64,000 nucleotides of DNA from Coraliomargarita sinensis (GCF_003185655.1 NZ_QHJQ01000002.1:62001-126000); one strand, 5' to 3'; positions 36,895 through 47,878 are shown, numbered from the stretch's first letter. Notes: generated from the letters alone by a model not told the origin. A program made the numbers and translations.

Positions 36895-39549
36895 ATGATG
36901 GAACTCCTTGCTCTTCTTCTCGTCCTTCTCTTGGTTGCGGCTGCAATCCTACCGTGGGTGAATCTGGCCCGAATCAACCGTCAGCGCGATGAGCTGGAAC
37001 GTCTTCAGCGGGAAGTGGACGGACTGCGCCGGCAGCGGCCGGAGCGTGCGCCGGTTCGAGATCAGGGGAGAGAGTTGCCCGACGCGCCGGCCCAACAATC
37101 GAAGCCGGGATTTCCGGATCGGGTATTCCCGAAGCAGCCCGTGGCGGGTACGGCCCCGAAGTCCGGGGGAGGGGAAAGCGCGAAAACGGTGAATGAGACT
37201 GCGCCTCCCCCCATCCCTGTGGTGGCTCAATCCGCTGCGGGGGCTAAGGAAAAGACGTCCGGGGACTCGCAGGACTGGTTCAGTAAAATTGCGATTTGGG
37301 TCGGCAGTGTCGCGCTGCTCATGGCGGGCTTTTACATGATTAAATATTCGATCGACGAGGGTCTGATGACTCCGGCCGTGCGAATCTGGCTGACGACCGG
37401 CTTTGGGGCTTTGCTTTGTGTTGCCGGATTCGTCATCGGAGTGAAGTCGACGCAAATTGCCAACGGACGGATCGGGCAGGCGCTGTCGGGGGCCGGCATC
37501 GCCTGTTTATATTTTGCCGCGTATGCCTCCGTGCATCTTTACAGCTTCCTTATTGCGGGGCAGGGCTTTGTCGCGATGTTGTCTGTCACCGTGCTGGCGG
37601 TGGTGCTTTCATTGAAAAACGGTGCACCGGTGGCGTTGATGGGTCTGGTTGGTGGCTTTCTCACCCCATGGCTCATGTCGACTGGGTCAAATGATACCGT
37701 CATGCTTTTCAGCTATCTCTTCCTGCTGTTCTGCGGCGCGCAGTTTCTCTGCATGCGCCGAGGTTGGTGGGCCTTGTTATTGGGTTCATTGGTAGGCACC
37801 TACCTTTGGTCGACGGTTGTTATCGTCGGCAACCTGACCGGGACGCTCGATAATCTTGAGGGGACTTTAATTTTCGTTCTCGGGATCTGTCTGGTCAACG
37901 CGGCCTGGGTTTTTCTCGCCAAGAATGGTGCCCAAGGCCCGGCTGGGGTTCGCCTATTGACGGGGATTCGTTGTCTGACCTGGGGTGGTGGCCTGGCGCA
38001 GGGCTTGGTGCTGGTGCTGATTGGTGGCTTTGCCGCCGTCGACATGGCGCTTTTCAGTTTATTGAGTTTGGCTGCGCTGCTATTGGCGGTCCTCAAGGAA
38101 GACGATTTTATCTGGGCGGCCTGGCTGGCATTATCGGCGGTGGCCGCCGCGACGGTTTCGAACGCGAGTGGGGAATGGGCCAGCTGGTTGGCGACACCGC
38201 TCGGACTGATGGCTTTGTTCTTCGCGGTGGGCCACTGGCGTGGACTTTCTTCAGAGCGGCCGCTTGCCTGGAGGAGTGTTTCCATGGCAGCCGCGCTGCT
38301 GGTGGTGCCTCTGCTTTATTTGAACCGCGAGATCATCGTGGTGGCGGTGGCCCCGAGTGCATCCGTTTGGCTGGCCATTTCTCTATTCTGGGCTGCTTTG
38401 CTGGCTGCTGCGGGGGAGCATCTCTTGCGGAGAGAGGGTGATAAGGTTGTCGCCGGGGGATACTCGGCCTTCGCTTTTTTCCTTTCTTTGTTCGGAATCT
38501 GGCTCTATCTGCCCGAGGAATATTTCGCGCATGCGGCTGCCGGCTTTTTATTTGCGGCAGCCCTCTACTGGAAGTGGCGAGGCTTCGGGCGTTCGAAATT
38601 TGTGCTGTCTGTTTTAGCGGGCATCTGGGCTCTCTGGATGCTTCCCTTCGCCGAATCGGCTGTCGGCTATTTCTTTCAGGAGGCAATCCATGGCGTGGTC
38701 GAGCCGGGTGGACGTTCCATCCTCGGCTGGGCTGCGGGCTTGCTCGGTCTCGTTTCCGTCTGGGGCTGTTTTCGCAGAGTATGGGAGAGGCCGTCGAACC
38801 AGGTGCTGGCTTGGGTGCTTGGCATCGTCTCGCTAGTGGCATTTGTCGCCGGGTATCAGTGGCTTCACGCTCAATATATGCCGGAGTCATGGACTCTGGC
38901 TTCTGCTCTGGGGGGATTGACCGCACTGCTGGCTCTGGCCGCGGTGGCTCTTTCCGTGCTGAAGTCCTCGTCCCTTCGTTGGGCAAGTCGGGTTACCGCA
39001 GGGCTCGCCGGACTGCGTGTCGTGTGGTTGCACCTGGGCGGCCCGGGTGCTGAGGGGGAGAGTTTTTTCTGGAATGCCCTCGTTTTGCAGTTCGGAGTTC
39101 CGTTCTCTGCCGCTTGCGCCCTGGCTTGGCGGAGTGATCGCGAGGCATTGAAGGGCGTACGGCAGATTTATCAATCGGCTACCATGTTGCTGGGCTTTGT
39201 CTGGATGACATTTTTGGTCCAGGACTATTATGGAGGCAGCCATCTTCTGGGTGGTCCGACTTCGAGCAGTGAGCTCTACACCTACTCCGTGGTCTGGCTG
39301 CTTCTGGCCGTGGCTTACCAGGCGGTCGGGTTGTGGCGCGATCAGGCCGCCATACACGTCGGCTCGCTCATCCTGTTGTTGGTTACGGTGGGTAAAGTGT
39401 TTCTTGTCGACGCCTCCGAACTGGAAGGACTCTTCCGTGTGCTCTCATTCCTTGGGCTGGGGCTTGCACTTATCGGAATCGGGTTTTTCTACAATAAAGT
39501 GGTCTTTGCCCGCCGCGTGAGAGCGGACGGAGAGAATTCGCCGGAATAA
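36895..39549 (+). CDS. Very large DUF2339 multi-pass membrane protein
   Basis: About 884 residues. An N-terminal helix (LLALLLVLLLVAAAILPWV) and a coiled coil (QRDELERLQREVDGLRRQR) are followed by a Pro/Gly-rich linker (about 60-130) and then some 24 or more membrane helices to the C-terminus (first GSVALLMAGFYMIKYSIDEGL, a DUF2339 hallmark; last AFRVLSFLGLGLALIGIGFFY-like). The function of the family is unknown. The start is one of two adjacent ATGs (36895 or 36898). It is divergent from the frameshifted small membrane gene with a candidate TetR operator between. Confidence 0.88.
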   Translation: MMELLALLLVLLLVAAAILPWVNLARINRQRDELERLQREVDGLRRQRPERAPVRDQGRELPDAPAQQSKPGFPDRVFPKQPVAGTAPKSGGGESAKTVNETAPPPIPVVAQSAAGAKEKTSGDSQDWFSKIAIWVGSVALLMAGFYMIKYSIDEGLMTPAVRIWLTTGFGALLCVAGFVIGVKSTQIANGRIGQALSGAGIACLYFAAYASVHLYSFLIAGQGFVAMLSVTVLAVVLSLKNGAPVALMGLVGGFLTPWLMSTGSNDTVMLFSYLFLLFCGAQFLCMRRGWWALLLGSLVGTYLWSTVVIVGNLTGTLDNLEGTLIFVLGICLVNAAWVFLAKNGAQGPAGVRLLTGIRCLTWGGGLAQGLVLVLIGGFAAVDMALFSLLSLAALLLAVLKEDDFIWAAWLALSAVAAATVSNASGEWASWLATPLGLMALFFAVGHWRGLSSERPLAWRSVSMAAALLVVPLLYLNREIIVVAVAPSASVWLAISLFWAALLAAAGEHLLRREGDKVVAGGYSAFAFFLSLFGIWLYLPEEYFAHAAAGFLFAAALYWKWRGFGRSKFVLSVLAGIWALWMLPFAESAVGYFFQEAIHGVVEPGGRSILGWAAGLLGLVSVWGCFRRVWERPSNQVLAWVLGIVSLVAFVAGYQWLHAQYMPESWTLASALGGLTALLALAAVALSVLKSSSLRWASRVTAGLAGLRVVWLHLGGPGAEGESFFWNALVLQFGVPFSAACALAWRSDREALKGVRQIYQSATMLLGFVWMTFLVQDYYGGSHLLGGPTSSSELYTYSVVWLLLAVAYQAVGLWRDQAAIHVGSLILLLVTVGKVFLVDASELEGLFRVLSFLGLGLALIGIGFFYNKVVFARRVRADGENSPE

Positions 39550-39578
39550 GAAAAAATAAAATTTCTTGAAATCTAGGG

Positions 39579-39607
39579 TTGACGGGGGTGAACAAGGACT
39601 CTTTTTT
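39579..39607 (+). promoter_or_regulatory. Possible promoter of the S10 (rplC) operon
   Basis: TTGACG at 39579-39584 is a good -35 box; the -10 position near 39602 is only T-rich. It lies 125 bases upstream of rplC, as expected if the operon now has its own promoter after separation from rpsJ. Confidence 0.35.
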
Positions 39608-39661
39608 CCGTCGCTCGCTTCCCAACCGAGGCGATTCACCCACATTTTTTAAACCACTAAA

Positions 39662-39696
39662 GCAGGTCTAGGAAACGGAGCCTCTGCTCCACCTGC
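39662..39696 (+). promoter_or_regulatory. Hairpin in the rplC leader, possible ribosomal-protein regulatory element
   Basis: GCAGGT (39662-39667) and GGAG (39677-39680) pair with the continuous CTCCACCTGC (39687-39696), leaving a 9-base bulge on the left arm. It ends 11 bases before the rplC start. A bulged hairpin in the S10-operon leader could bind L4 or another ribosomal protein; this is inference from place and shape. Confidence 0.4.
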
Positions 39697-39707
39697 CAAT
39701 TAGTATC

Positions 39708-40352
39708 ATGAACGTAGCCCTACTTGGTAAAAAGATAGGAATGACACAGGTATTTGACGATGAGAATCGTCTCGTGCCTGTTACTGTCATTGAAGCAGGA
39801 CCCTGCCCAGTCACGCAGGTGAAGTCCACGGAGAAGGACGGATACGATGCCGTGCAAATCGGATATCGTCCGCAAAAAGAGCACCGCCTCTCCAAGGCTG
39901 CATTGGGTCACTTTAAAAAGGCCGGTGTTGAACCGGTCGCTGAACTGCAGGAGTTCCGTACAAACGGAGACGCCGAATTGAGTGTCGGCGACATCCTCAC
40001 GGTCGAGAAGTTCGAGGAAGGCCAGAAGATCGATGTGATCGGTACTTCCAAGGGACGCGGCTTCCAGGGTGTGGTCAAGCGCTACGGTTTTGCCGGTGGT
40101 CCGGCTTCCCACGGTTCCATGTTCCACCGTCGCGGTGGTTCTTACGGGATGTGCCAGTGGCCCGGTCACGTGATCAAGGGCAAGAAGATGCCCGGTCACA
40201 TGGGTGATGTGCGCCGCACGGTCCAAAATCTGCAAATCGTGAAGGTTGTAGCGGACAAGAACCTGATCCTGATCAAGGGCAGTGTTCCCGGTTCCCGTGG
40301 CAGCCTCGTTACCGTCCGCACTGCGGTTAAGAACAAAGTCGCTAAGGCATAA
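39708..40352 (+). CDS. rplC: 50S ribosomal protein L3
   Basis: 214 residues, standard L3 (IGMTQVFDDENRLVPVTVIEAGPC, GTSKGRGFQGVVKRYGF, HRRGGSYGMCQWPGHVIKGKKMPGHMGD). First gene of this ribosomal cluster. No Shine-Dalgarno sequence is visible between the leader hairpin and the ATG. Confidence 0.98.
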   Translation: MNVALLGKKIGMTQVFDDENRLVPVTVIEAGPCPVTQVKSTEKDGYDAVQIGYRPQKEHRLSKAALGHFKKAGVEPVAELQEFRTNGDAELSVGDILTVEKFEEGQKIDVIGTSKGRGFQGVVKRYGFAGGPASHGSMFHRRGGSYGMCQWPGHVIKGKKMPGHMGDVRRTVQNLQIVKVVADKNLILIKGSVPGSRGSLVTVRTAVKNKVAKA

Positions 40353-40378
40353 CCCTGAGCAGGAAAGGAAACGATACG

Positions 40379-41014
40379 ATGAAACTTAAGGTATTTACAA
40401 CTGACGGGAAAAAGAGCGAAGAAAAAGAATTCGCCAACTTCCCGGCATTCGAGGGGGACAAAGGCATTGCGGCGGTTCGTCAGGTTGTGATCGCACACCA
40501 GGCCAACAAACGCCAGGGCAACGCCTCCACCAAGACCCGTGCCGAAGTGGCCGGTTCCGGTAAGAAGCTTTTCCGCCAAAAGGGTAGCGGTACCGCCCGT
40601 CAGGGCACACGCCGCGTCCCACACCAACGTCACGGTGGTGTGGCCCACGGCCCGAAGCCCCGCGATTACTCGCAAAAGATCAATCGCAAGATGAAGGCCC
40701 TCGCTTTCCAGCGCGCGCTCTTTGACCGCGCTTCCGAAGGCGGTCTTTCCGTGATCGAGGCGCTCGAAGTAAAAGAGCCCAAGACCAAGCTCTTCAATCA
40801 GGTGCTGACATCCGTGCTTCCCGAGCGTGGTAAAGTTCTGATCGTTGACGACCAATTTGAAAACAATGCTGCCCTGGCCGCACGTAATATCGACGGCGTT
40901 TCGCTCTCGGAAGCTGGCGACCTCAGCACACTCGATGTCGTGCGTTACCGCCACATCATCGTGAGCTCCAAGGGTATCGAAACCATCATCGCACGCGCCA
41001 ACGGAGGTGAGTAA
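40379..41014 (+). CDS. rplD: 50S ribosomal protein L4
   Basis: 211 residues (ASTKTRAEVAGSGKKLFRQKGSGTARQGTRR, VAHGPKPRDYSQKINRKMKALAF). Lines the exit tunnel; in many bacteria also represses its own operon. Good ribosome-binding site GGAAAGG. The operon spacing is tight on both sides. Confidence 0.98.
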   Translation: MKLKVFTTDGKKSEEKEFANFPAFEGDKGIAAVRQVVIAHQANKRQGNASTKTRAEVAGSGKKLFRQKGSGTARQGTRRVPHQRHGGVAHGPKPRDYSQKINRKMKALAFQRALFDRASEGGLSVIEALEVKEPKTKLFNQVLTSVLPERGKVLIVDDQFENNAALAARNIDGVSLSEAGDLSTLDVVRYRHIIVSSKGIETIIARANGGE

Positions 41015-41016
41015 TC

Positions 41017-41307
41017 ATGATTATTGCTGACAAAATTCTTCGCGAATACCGCATCACCGAGAAAGCCGCCGATCTCGCGGCCAACCTGAACCAATACACT
41101 TTCGAAGTCGCACCCGATGCGAACCGAAAGGAAGTCGCGCGCGCCGTGGCCAAAGTGTTCAACGTCGAGGTGACGAAGGTAAACATTCTCAACAAGAAGC
41201 CGAAACTGAAGGTCGACCGCATGCGTCGCGGCCGTCCCGGTACCAAGGGTGGCCACAAAAAGGCCATCGTAACACTTAAAGAGGGCGACGCCATCGAACT
41301 CGTTTAA
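41017..41307 (+). CDS. rplW: 50S ribosomal protein L23
   Basis: 96 residues, conserved L23 (ILREYRITEKAADLAANLNQYTFEVAPDANRKEVARAVAKVFNVEVTKVN). Docking site for trigger factor and SRP at the tunnel exit. Starts 2 bases after rplD. Confidence 0.97.
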   Translation: MIIADKILREYRITEKAADLAANLNQYTFEVAPDANRKEVARAVAKVFNVEVTKVNILNKKPKLKVDRMRRGRPGTKGGHKKAIVTLKEGDAIELV

Positions 41308-41328
41308 CACACGAAGGGACCAGACATC

Positions 41329-42174
<846 letters not shown>

Positions 42175-42187
42175 TTACTGATTAATC

Positions 42188-42451
<264 letters not shown>

Positions 42452-42470
42452 TTTTTCGACCCACCCAGCC

Positions 42471-42842
42471 ATGCAAACAAACGCACAACGCACATCCAAA
42501 CTGCTGAGCCTGTTCCTTCTCGGAGCGGTGCTGCTTGCGGGTGTTGCGCGTGCGGATGTGCCCGGCTTCGTTAAGGAAAGCCTCTACAGCCCAAATGCTG
42601 CGCCCGTTTCCGAGGTTATTCCCTCGCTTGCTGCCGATGTCGTGATTCTCGACGGCGGCCTGGAGCAGGGGATACGCCTGGGCATGGTCTGCCGTGTCTC
42701 CCGCGGTTTCCAGGAAATTGGCGAGCTTATCATCATCAAATCCCAAAGCGACCGTTCTGCAGGCCTTATCCTCGAACTGTCCGAAGACTCTTTCATTCAA
42801 GCGGGTGACATCGCCCGAATCAAAACACTTCAAAACAGCTGA
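42471..42842 (+). CDS. Exported small protein inserted in the ribosomal operon
   Basis: 123 residues. Signal peptide (KLLSLFLLGAVLLAGVARA, cleavage after about residue 28), then a compact beta-rich domain: AADVVILDGGLEQGIRLGMVCRV, IGELIIIKSQSDRSAGLIL, FIQAGDIARIKTL. The pattern of a 'G-L-x-x-G-M' turn, a strand with a charged repeat and a 'GD' near the end resembles the small C-terminal domain of FlgT-like or similar surface proteins. That is only a fold-level guess. It lies 19 bases after rpsS and 5 bases before rplV, same strand, with codon use like its neighbours, so it is almost surely translated from the ribosomal-protein transcript. A periplasmic or surface protein inside S10 is unexpected. 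Confidence 0.85.
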   Translation: MQTNAQRTSKLLSLFLLGAVLLAGVARADVPGFVKESLYSPNAAPVSEVIPSLAADVVILDGGLEQGIRLGMVCRVSRGFQEIGELIIIKSQSDRSAGLILELSEDSFIQAGDIARIKTLQNS

Positions 42843-42847
42843 TTACC

Positions 42848-43183
42848 ATGCAGGTCCAAGCTTACACAAAATACGCACGCATGTCGCCGAAGAAAGTTCG
42901 CGACATTACCAAGGCTATCCAGGGTCGCAATGCTGCTGAGGCAGTCGAGATCTTGCGCTTTATCCCCCGCAAGTCGGCACGTCTCGTGAGCAAGACGCTC
43001 CAGTCTGCTATCGCGAATGCGGAGAATAATAACAACCTCTCCTCCGACTCGCTTACCATCGAGTCGGCTATCGTCGAGGAAGGTCCCGCCTTCCGTCGTT
43101 TCCGTCCCGCCGCCCGCGGTTCGGCTCACCCTTACAAGAAGCGCACCAGCAATATCCGCATTGTCCTCTCCGACGAGGCTTAA
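42848..43183 (+). CDS. rplV: 50S ribosomal protein L22
   Basis: 111 residues (AYTKYARMSPKKVRDITKAIQGRNAAEAVEILRFIPRKSARLV, GPAFRRFRPAARGSAHPYKKRTSNI). Its beta-hairpin lines the exit tunnel and is a macrolide-resistance site. Confidence 0.97.
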   Translation: MQVQAYTKYARMSPKKVRDITKAIQGRNAAEAVEILRFIPRKSARLVSKTLQSAIANAENNNNLSSDSLTIESAIVEEGPAFRRFRPAARGSAHPYKKRTSNIRIVLSDEA

Positions 43184-43204
43184 GAATCCAAGACCACTTT
43201 TATT

Positions 43205-43837
43205 ATGGGACAAAAAGTTCATCCAATCGGCTTCCGCCTTGCAGTAACCCGCGACTGGGATTCCCGCTGGTATGCCTCCAAGAAGGATTTTCCGACCTTC
43301 ATCAAAGAGGACCATACCATCCGTACATTCCTGACCGAGAAGCTTCGCTACGCTTCCGTGCCTCGTATTTTCATCGAGCGCGCCTCCGGTCGCGTCCGCG
43401 TTAAGATCTTTACCGCACGCCCCGGTGTCGTCATCGGTCGTAAGGGGCAGGAGCTCGACAAGATCAAGGCACAGCTGAACAAGAAAGTCGGCAAGGACAT
43501 CATGCTGGACATCCAGGAGGTCAAGCGTCCCGACCTGTCCGCACAACTTGTTTCCGAGAATGTCGCTCTGCAACTTGAACGCCGTATCGCTTTCCGCCGC
43601 GCCATGAAGCGCGCTGTCCAGACCACTATGGCGATGGGTGCGGACGGTATCCGTATCCAGTGTTCCGGTCGTCTCGGCGGTGCCGACATTGCCCGCACCG
43701 AGCAACAGCGCCAGGGTCGAGTGCCTCTTCAGACACTCCGTGCGAAAATCGAATACGGCTTCACCGAAGCCAGCACGGTTTACGGCATTATCGGCGTCAA
43801 ATGCTGGATCTGCCACCCGGACGAAGAAGAAGTCTAA
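43205..43837 (+). CDS. rpsC: 30S ribosomal protein S3
   Basis: 210 residues, KH domain with GRKGQELDKIKAQLNKK and C-terminal VYGIIGVKCWICHPDEEEV. Forms the mRNA entry channel with S4 and S5. The start MGQKVHPIGFRLAV is canonical. Confidence 0.98.
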   Translation: MGQKVHPIGFRLAVTRDWDSRWYASKKDFPTFIKEDHTIRTFLTEKLRYASVPRIFIERASGRVRVKIFTARPGVVIGRKGQELDKIKAQLNKKVGKDIMLDIQEVKRPDLSAQLVSENVALQLERRIAFRRAMKRAVQTTMAMGADGIRIQCSGRLGGADIARTEQQRQGRVPLQTLRAKIEYGFTEASTVYGIIGVKCWICHPDEEEV

Positions 43838-43875
43838 TTACGAACGAACATTTTAACCTTTTACTTTAGCGAACC

Positions 43876-44295
<420 letters not shown>

Positions 44296-44320
44296 CACAA
44301 ATACGTTTTAGAAATTTATC

Positions 44321-44524
44321 ATGAGCACAAAAGATATTCGTGAAATGTCCGAGGCTGAAATAGAAAAGCAGCTGCGTGACACCCGTGACGCTCAAGTCGA
44401 TCTCCGCATGCGTAAGCAGACCGGCCAGGTCGAACACCCGCACCAATTCAAGGAAATGCGCCGCCAGATCGCGCGCCTTGAAACCATCCTCAAGGAAAAG
44501 AAGTTGGCCTCCGCCAGCGCTTAA
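44321..44524 (+). CDS. rpmC: 50S ribosomal protein L29
   Basis: 67 residues, two-helix hairpin (DIREMSEAEIEKQLRDTRDAQVDLRMRKQTGQVEHPHQFKEMRRQIARLETILKE). Follows rplP in standard order. Confidence 0.95.
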   Translation: MSTKDIREMSEAEIEKQLRDTRDAQVDLRMRKQTGQVEHPHQFKEMRRQIARLETILKEKKLASASA

Positions 44525-44544
44525 ACATTTAGCCGATCACTCAT

Positions 44545-44829
44545 ATGGAAGCTGTCGCTACACGTAATTCCCGTAAGACCCTTGTCGGAACTGTCTCCAG
44601 TCGTTCCGGTGACAAAACCATCAAGGTCACTTACTCCTATAAAGTTCCGCACCCGCTCTACAAAAAGGAGATTCGGCGCAAGACCGTGGTCCACGCACAC
44701 GACGAGAAAAACGAGTGCGGCCTTGGCGACAAGGTGGAGATCATGGAAACCCGCCCGCTGAGCAAGCTCAAGCGCTGGCGCGTCACCCGCGTGCTCGAAG
44801 TCGCTCCCAAACTCGGCGACGAGGAATAA
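44545..44829 (+). CDS. rpsQ: 30S ribosomal protein S17
   Basis: 94 residues, OB-fold ([75 protein letters not shown]). Standard place after rpmC. Confidence 0.96.
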   Translation: MEAVATRNSRKTLVGTVSSRSGDKTIKVTYSYKVPHPLYKKEIRRKTVVHAHDEKNECGLGDKVEIMETRPLSKLKRWRVTRVLEVAPKLGDEE

Positions 44830-44863
44830 AAATTTACAAATTTCCAATAAGGAGACCCTTACT

Positions 44864-45226
44864 ATGATTCAGATGAACAGCCGCGTTTTCGTCGCGGACA
44901 ACACAGGCGCCAAATCGGCAGAGATGATCCGTCGTCTCGGCCAAAGCAAGCGCAGCGCTGATGTTGGCGACGTCGTTGTTTGCACCGTGAAGGAAGCCGC
45001 CACCGATGCTTCCGTCAAAAAGGGCGAAGTCGTTCGCGCCGTGGTCGTCCGCACCAAGGCCCCCGTTCGCCGTGGTGATGGCAGCTACTTGCGTTTCGAT
45101 AACAACGCAGTCGTTATCATTAATCCGGATGGAAATCCGAGAGGCACACGTATTTTTGGACCGGTTGCCCGTGAGCTCCGCGCCAAATACATGAAGATCA
45201 TTTCACTTGCACCGGAGGTTCTCTAA
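44864..45226 (+). CDS. rplN: 50S ribosomal protein L14
   Basis: 120 residues ([80 protein letters not shown]). Bridges the subunits; target of silencing factor RsfS. Confidence 0.97.
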   Translation: MIQMNSRVFVADNTGAKSAEMIRRLGQSKRSADVGDVVVCTVKEAATDASVKKGEVVRAVVVRTKAPVRRGDGSYLRFDNNAVVIINPDGNPRGTRIFGPVARELRAKYMKIISLAPEVL

Positions 45227-45227
45227 C

Positions 45228-45470
45228 ATGGCTAAAGCAATCAAACGCGAACAGGAAGTTGTCGTTATCTCCGGCGCCCACAAGGGCAAGCGGGGTAAGG
45301 TCCTTGAAGTCCGGGCTCCGGAAAAGGTCCTTGTGGAAGGCGTCAACCTCGTCACGAAATACGAGCGCAAGTCTCAGGAGAATCCGGAAGGCGGCTCCGT
45401 CGAGAAGGAAGCTCCCATCCACTATTCCAACGTCATGCTGGCCGAGAAGTTTGATGCCAAGAGCAAATAA
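45228..45470 (+). CDS. rplX: 50S ribosomal protein L24
   Basis: 80 residues from the ATG at 45228 (MAKAIKREQEVVVISGAHKGKRGKVLEV, KOW motif VVISGAHKGKRGKV). A GGAGG-type ribosome-binding site sits inside the rplN end. Followed by an unusual 100-base gap before rplE. Confidence 0.95.
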   Translation: MAKAIKREQEVVVISGAHKGKRGKVLEVRAPEKVLVEGVNLVTKYERKSQENPEGGSVEKEAPIHYSNVMLAEKFDAKSK

Positions 45471-45534
45471 TCATTGCCAGCTCAGCTAACTCAGGCACTT
45501 TCACGCACTTTTTCTTCACCATCATCGAAAACCA

Positions 45535-45563
45535 TTAGCTAGTCGGGCCAGAAATCCGGCTAA
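45535..45563 (+). promoter_or_regulatory. Hairpin just upstream of rplE, possible S8-type operator
   Basis: TTAGC / GCTAA and CGG / CCG pair around GCCAGAAAT, ending 7 bases before the rplE start. The rplX-rplE gap is the known place of the S8 translational repressor site of the spc operon in E. coli. I infer a comparable role from position only. Confidence 0.35.
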
Positions 45564-45570
45564 ACATACG

Positions 45571-46170
45571 ATGTCAAAAGCACTCCTACAGAAACTCTAC
45601 ACCGAAACGGTTGTTCCCGGGCTTAAAAAGAAGTTCGGCTACGAAAACGCGCACCAAGTGCCCGCGGTTAAAAAGATCGTTATCAACTCCGGTTTTACTG
45701 CGACCGCAGACAAGAACCACATCAACTATGTGGCAGAAGAGATCGCCAAGATTACTGGACAGCGTCCGGTGACGACCAAGGCGAAGCTCAGTATCTCCAA
45801 TTTCAAGCTTCGTGAAGGCCAACCGATCGGTTGCAAGGTCACGCTCCGCGGTGAGGCCATGTATGATTTCATGATGCGCCTGATCAACATCGCTCTGCCC
45901 TGCATTCGCGACTTTCGTGGCGTACCCTCCAAGCTGGACGGCCAGGGTAACTACACGCTTGGTATTTCCGACCACACCATCTTTCCGGAAGTGAGTGCCG
46001 AAGGTACGTCCGCTACGATCGGTATGGATATCTCTTTCGCAACCAGCGCGGGAACGGATGAAGAGGGGCGCGAACTGCTCCGCCTTTTCGGTATGCCTTT
46101 CCGCAAGTCCAGTTCCGAAGTGGCTGCTGAGGAAGCTGCCGCAGCAACCGCGGAACAGGCAAACGCATAA
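45571..46170 (+). CDS. rplE: 50S ribosomal protein L5
   Basis: 199 residues. Core as in L5 (KKIVINSGFTATAD, ITGQRPVTTKAKLSISNFKLREGQPIGCKVTLRG, DFRGVPSKLDGQGNYTLGI), with an alanine/glutamate-rich C-terminal tail of about 18 residues (SSEVAAEEAAAATAEQANA). Binds 5S rRNA. Confidence 0.96.
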   Translation: MSKALLQKLYTETVVPGLKKKFGYENAHQVPAVKKIVINSGFTATADKNHINYVAEEIAKITGQRPVTTKAKLSISNFKLREGQPIGCKVTLRGEAMYDFMMRLINIALPCIRDFRGVPSKLDGQGNYTLGISDHTIFPEVSAEGTSATIGMDISFATSAGTDEEGRELLRLFGMPFRKSSSEVAAEEAAAATAEQANA

Positions 46171-46191
46171 CTTTACGATCCAGGACACAAC

Positions 46192-46497
46192 ATGGCAAAA
46201 AAATCTGCAATTCAACGCAATCTGAAGCGCGTGCGTATGATCGAAAAATACGCAAAGAAGCGTGCTGAGCTGAAGGCAATCCTCGCGGATCCCGAAACTC
46301 CGGACGAAGAGTTTTACAAGGCTCAGGCCAAGCTCTCGAAGCTGCCCAAGAACAGCTCCCCGATCCGTGCGCGCAACCGCTGCTCCGTCACCGGTCGTCC
46401 CCGCGCATTCATCCGCAAGTTCGGTCTCTCCCGTATCACATTCCGTGAGCTCGCCACCCAAGGCAAGATTCCCGGTGTGACTAAATCCTCCTGGTAA
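46192..46497 (+). CDS. rpsN: 30S ribosomal protein S14
   Basis: 101 residues, zinc-free long form (no CxxC pairs): [67 protein letters not shown]. Typical place after rplE. Confidence 0.97.
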   Translation: MAKKSAIQRNLKRVRMIEKYAKKRAELKAILADPETPDEEFYKAQAKLSKLPKNSSPIRARNRCSVTGRPRAFIRKFGLSRITFRELATQGKIPGVTKSSW

Positions 46498-46542
46498 GCA
46501 AACGACTTACTTCACTTCTGAAAACCCAGCAGTTTCAAGACT

Positions 46543-46941
46543 ATGGCAGTTCACGATACAATCGGCGATTTCCTCACCACCATCCGTAACGCAAGCGCGG
46601 CGCATAAGGACACCTGCACAATGCAGAGCTCCAAAATGCGCGCCGCAATCGCTGCGATCCTTAAGGATGAGGGCTACATTAACGACGTCAGCGAAGGCGA
46701 AAATGAAAAGGGTTTCAAAACCCTGACGCTTTCTCTCAAGTTTGTCGGTGACACACCGGCGATCACAGGCATCGAGCGTCACAGTACGCCCGGTCGTCGT
46801 CTCTACTATGGTTGCAAAGACATCCCCCGTGTACTCGGTGGACTTGGTGTCGCCATCCTGACAACCTCGAAAGGCGTGATGCGCGCCCGCGATGCCCGCG
46901 AAGCTGGCGTCGGCGGTGAGCTCGTCTGCAAAGTCTGGTAA
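46543..46941 (+). CDS. rpsH: 30S ribosomal protein S8
   Basis: 132 residues (DTIGDFLTTIRNASAAHKDT, STPGRRLYYGCKDIPRVLGGLGVAILTTSKGVMRARDAREAGVGGELVCKVW). Central-domain assembly protein; often the spc-operon repressor. Confidence 0.97.
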   Translation: MAVHDTIGDFLTTIRNASAAHKDTCTMQSSKMRAAIAAILKDEGYINDVSEGENEKGFKTLTLSLKFVGDTPAITGIERHSTPGRRLYYGCKDIPRVLGGLGVAILTTSKGVMRARDAREAGVGGELVCKVW

Positions 46942-46956
46942 TAGAAAGGCACTACG

Positions 46957-47493
<537 letters not shown>

Positions 47494-47513
47494 TTATTAG
47501 CTGAGGCCTAGTT

Positions 47514-47870
47514 ATGAAACTTCAGAAGAAACAATCTCTCGCACAGAAGCGCCGCTGGCGCATTCGCAAGAAGGTCCAGGGCACCGCAGAGCGCCCGCGC
47601 CTTGCTGTGCATTTCTCCAACAAGCACATCTACGCGCAATGCATCGACGACGTAAAGGGCCACACCTTGGCCTACGTTACCTCCGTCGGTGGAAAAGATA
47701 CCGATCTCAAAGCGAACAGCGAAGGCGCCAATGCCCTGGGCAAGGCTATCGCTGAAAAAGCCAAGACGGCCGGTATCGAAAGTGTTGTCTTCGACCGTGC
47801 CGGTCGTCGCTATCACGGTTGCGTTAAGTCATTCGCCGAAGCCGCCCGCGAAGGTGGACTCCAGTTCTAA
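47514..47870 (+). CDS. rplR: 50S ribosomal protein L18
   Basis: 118 residues ([59 protein letters not shown]). Binds 5S rRNA with L5 and L25. Confidence 0.97.
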   Translation: MKLQKKQSLAQKRRWRIRKKVQGTAERPRLAVHFSNKHIYAQCIDDVKGHTLAYVTSVGGKDTDLKANSEGANALGKAIAEKAKTAGIESVVFDRAGRRYHGCVKSFAEAAREGGLQF

Positions 47871-47878
47871 GAATCTAC

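Noticed and set aside
42830..43816. 328-residue frame antisense to rplV-rpsC
   Set aside because: Shadow of two standard ribosomal genes.
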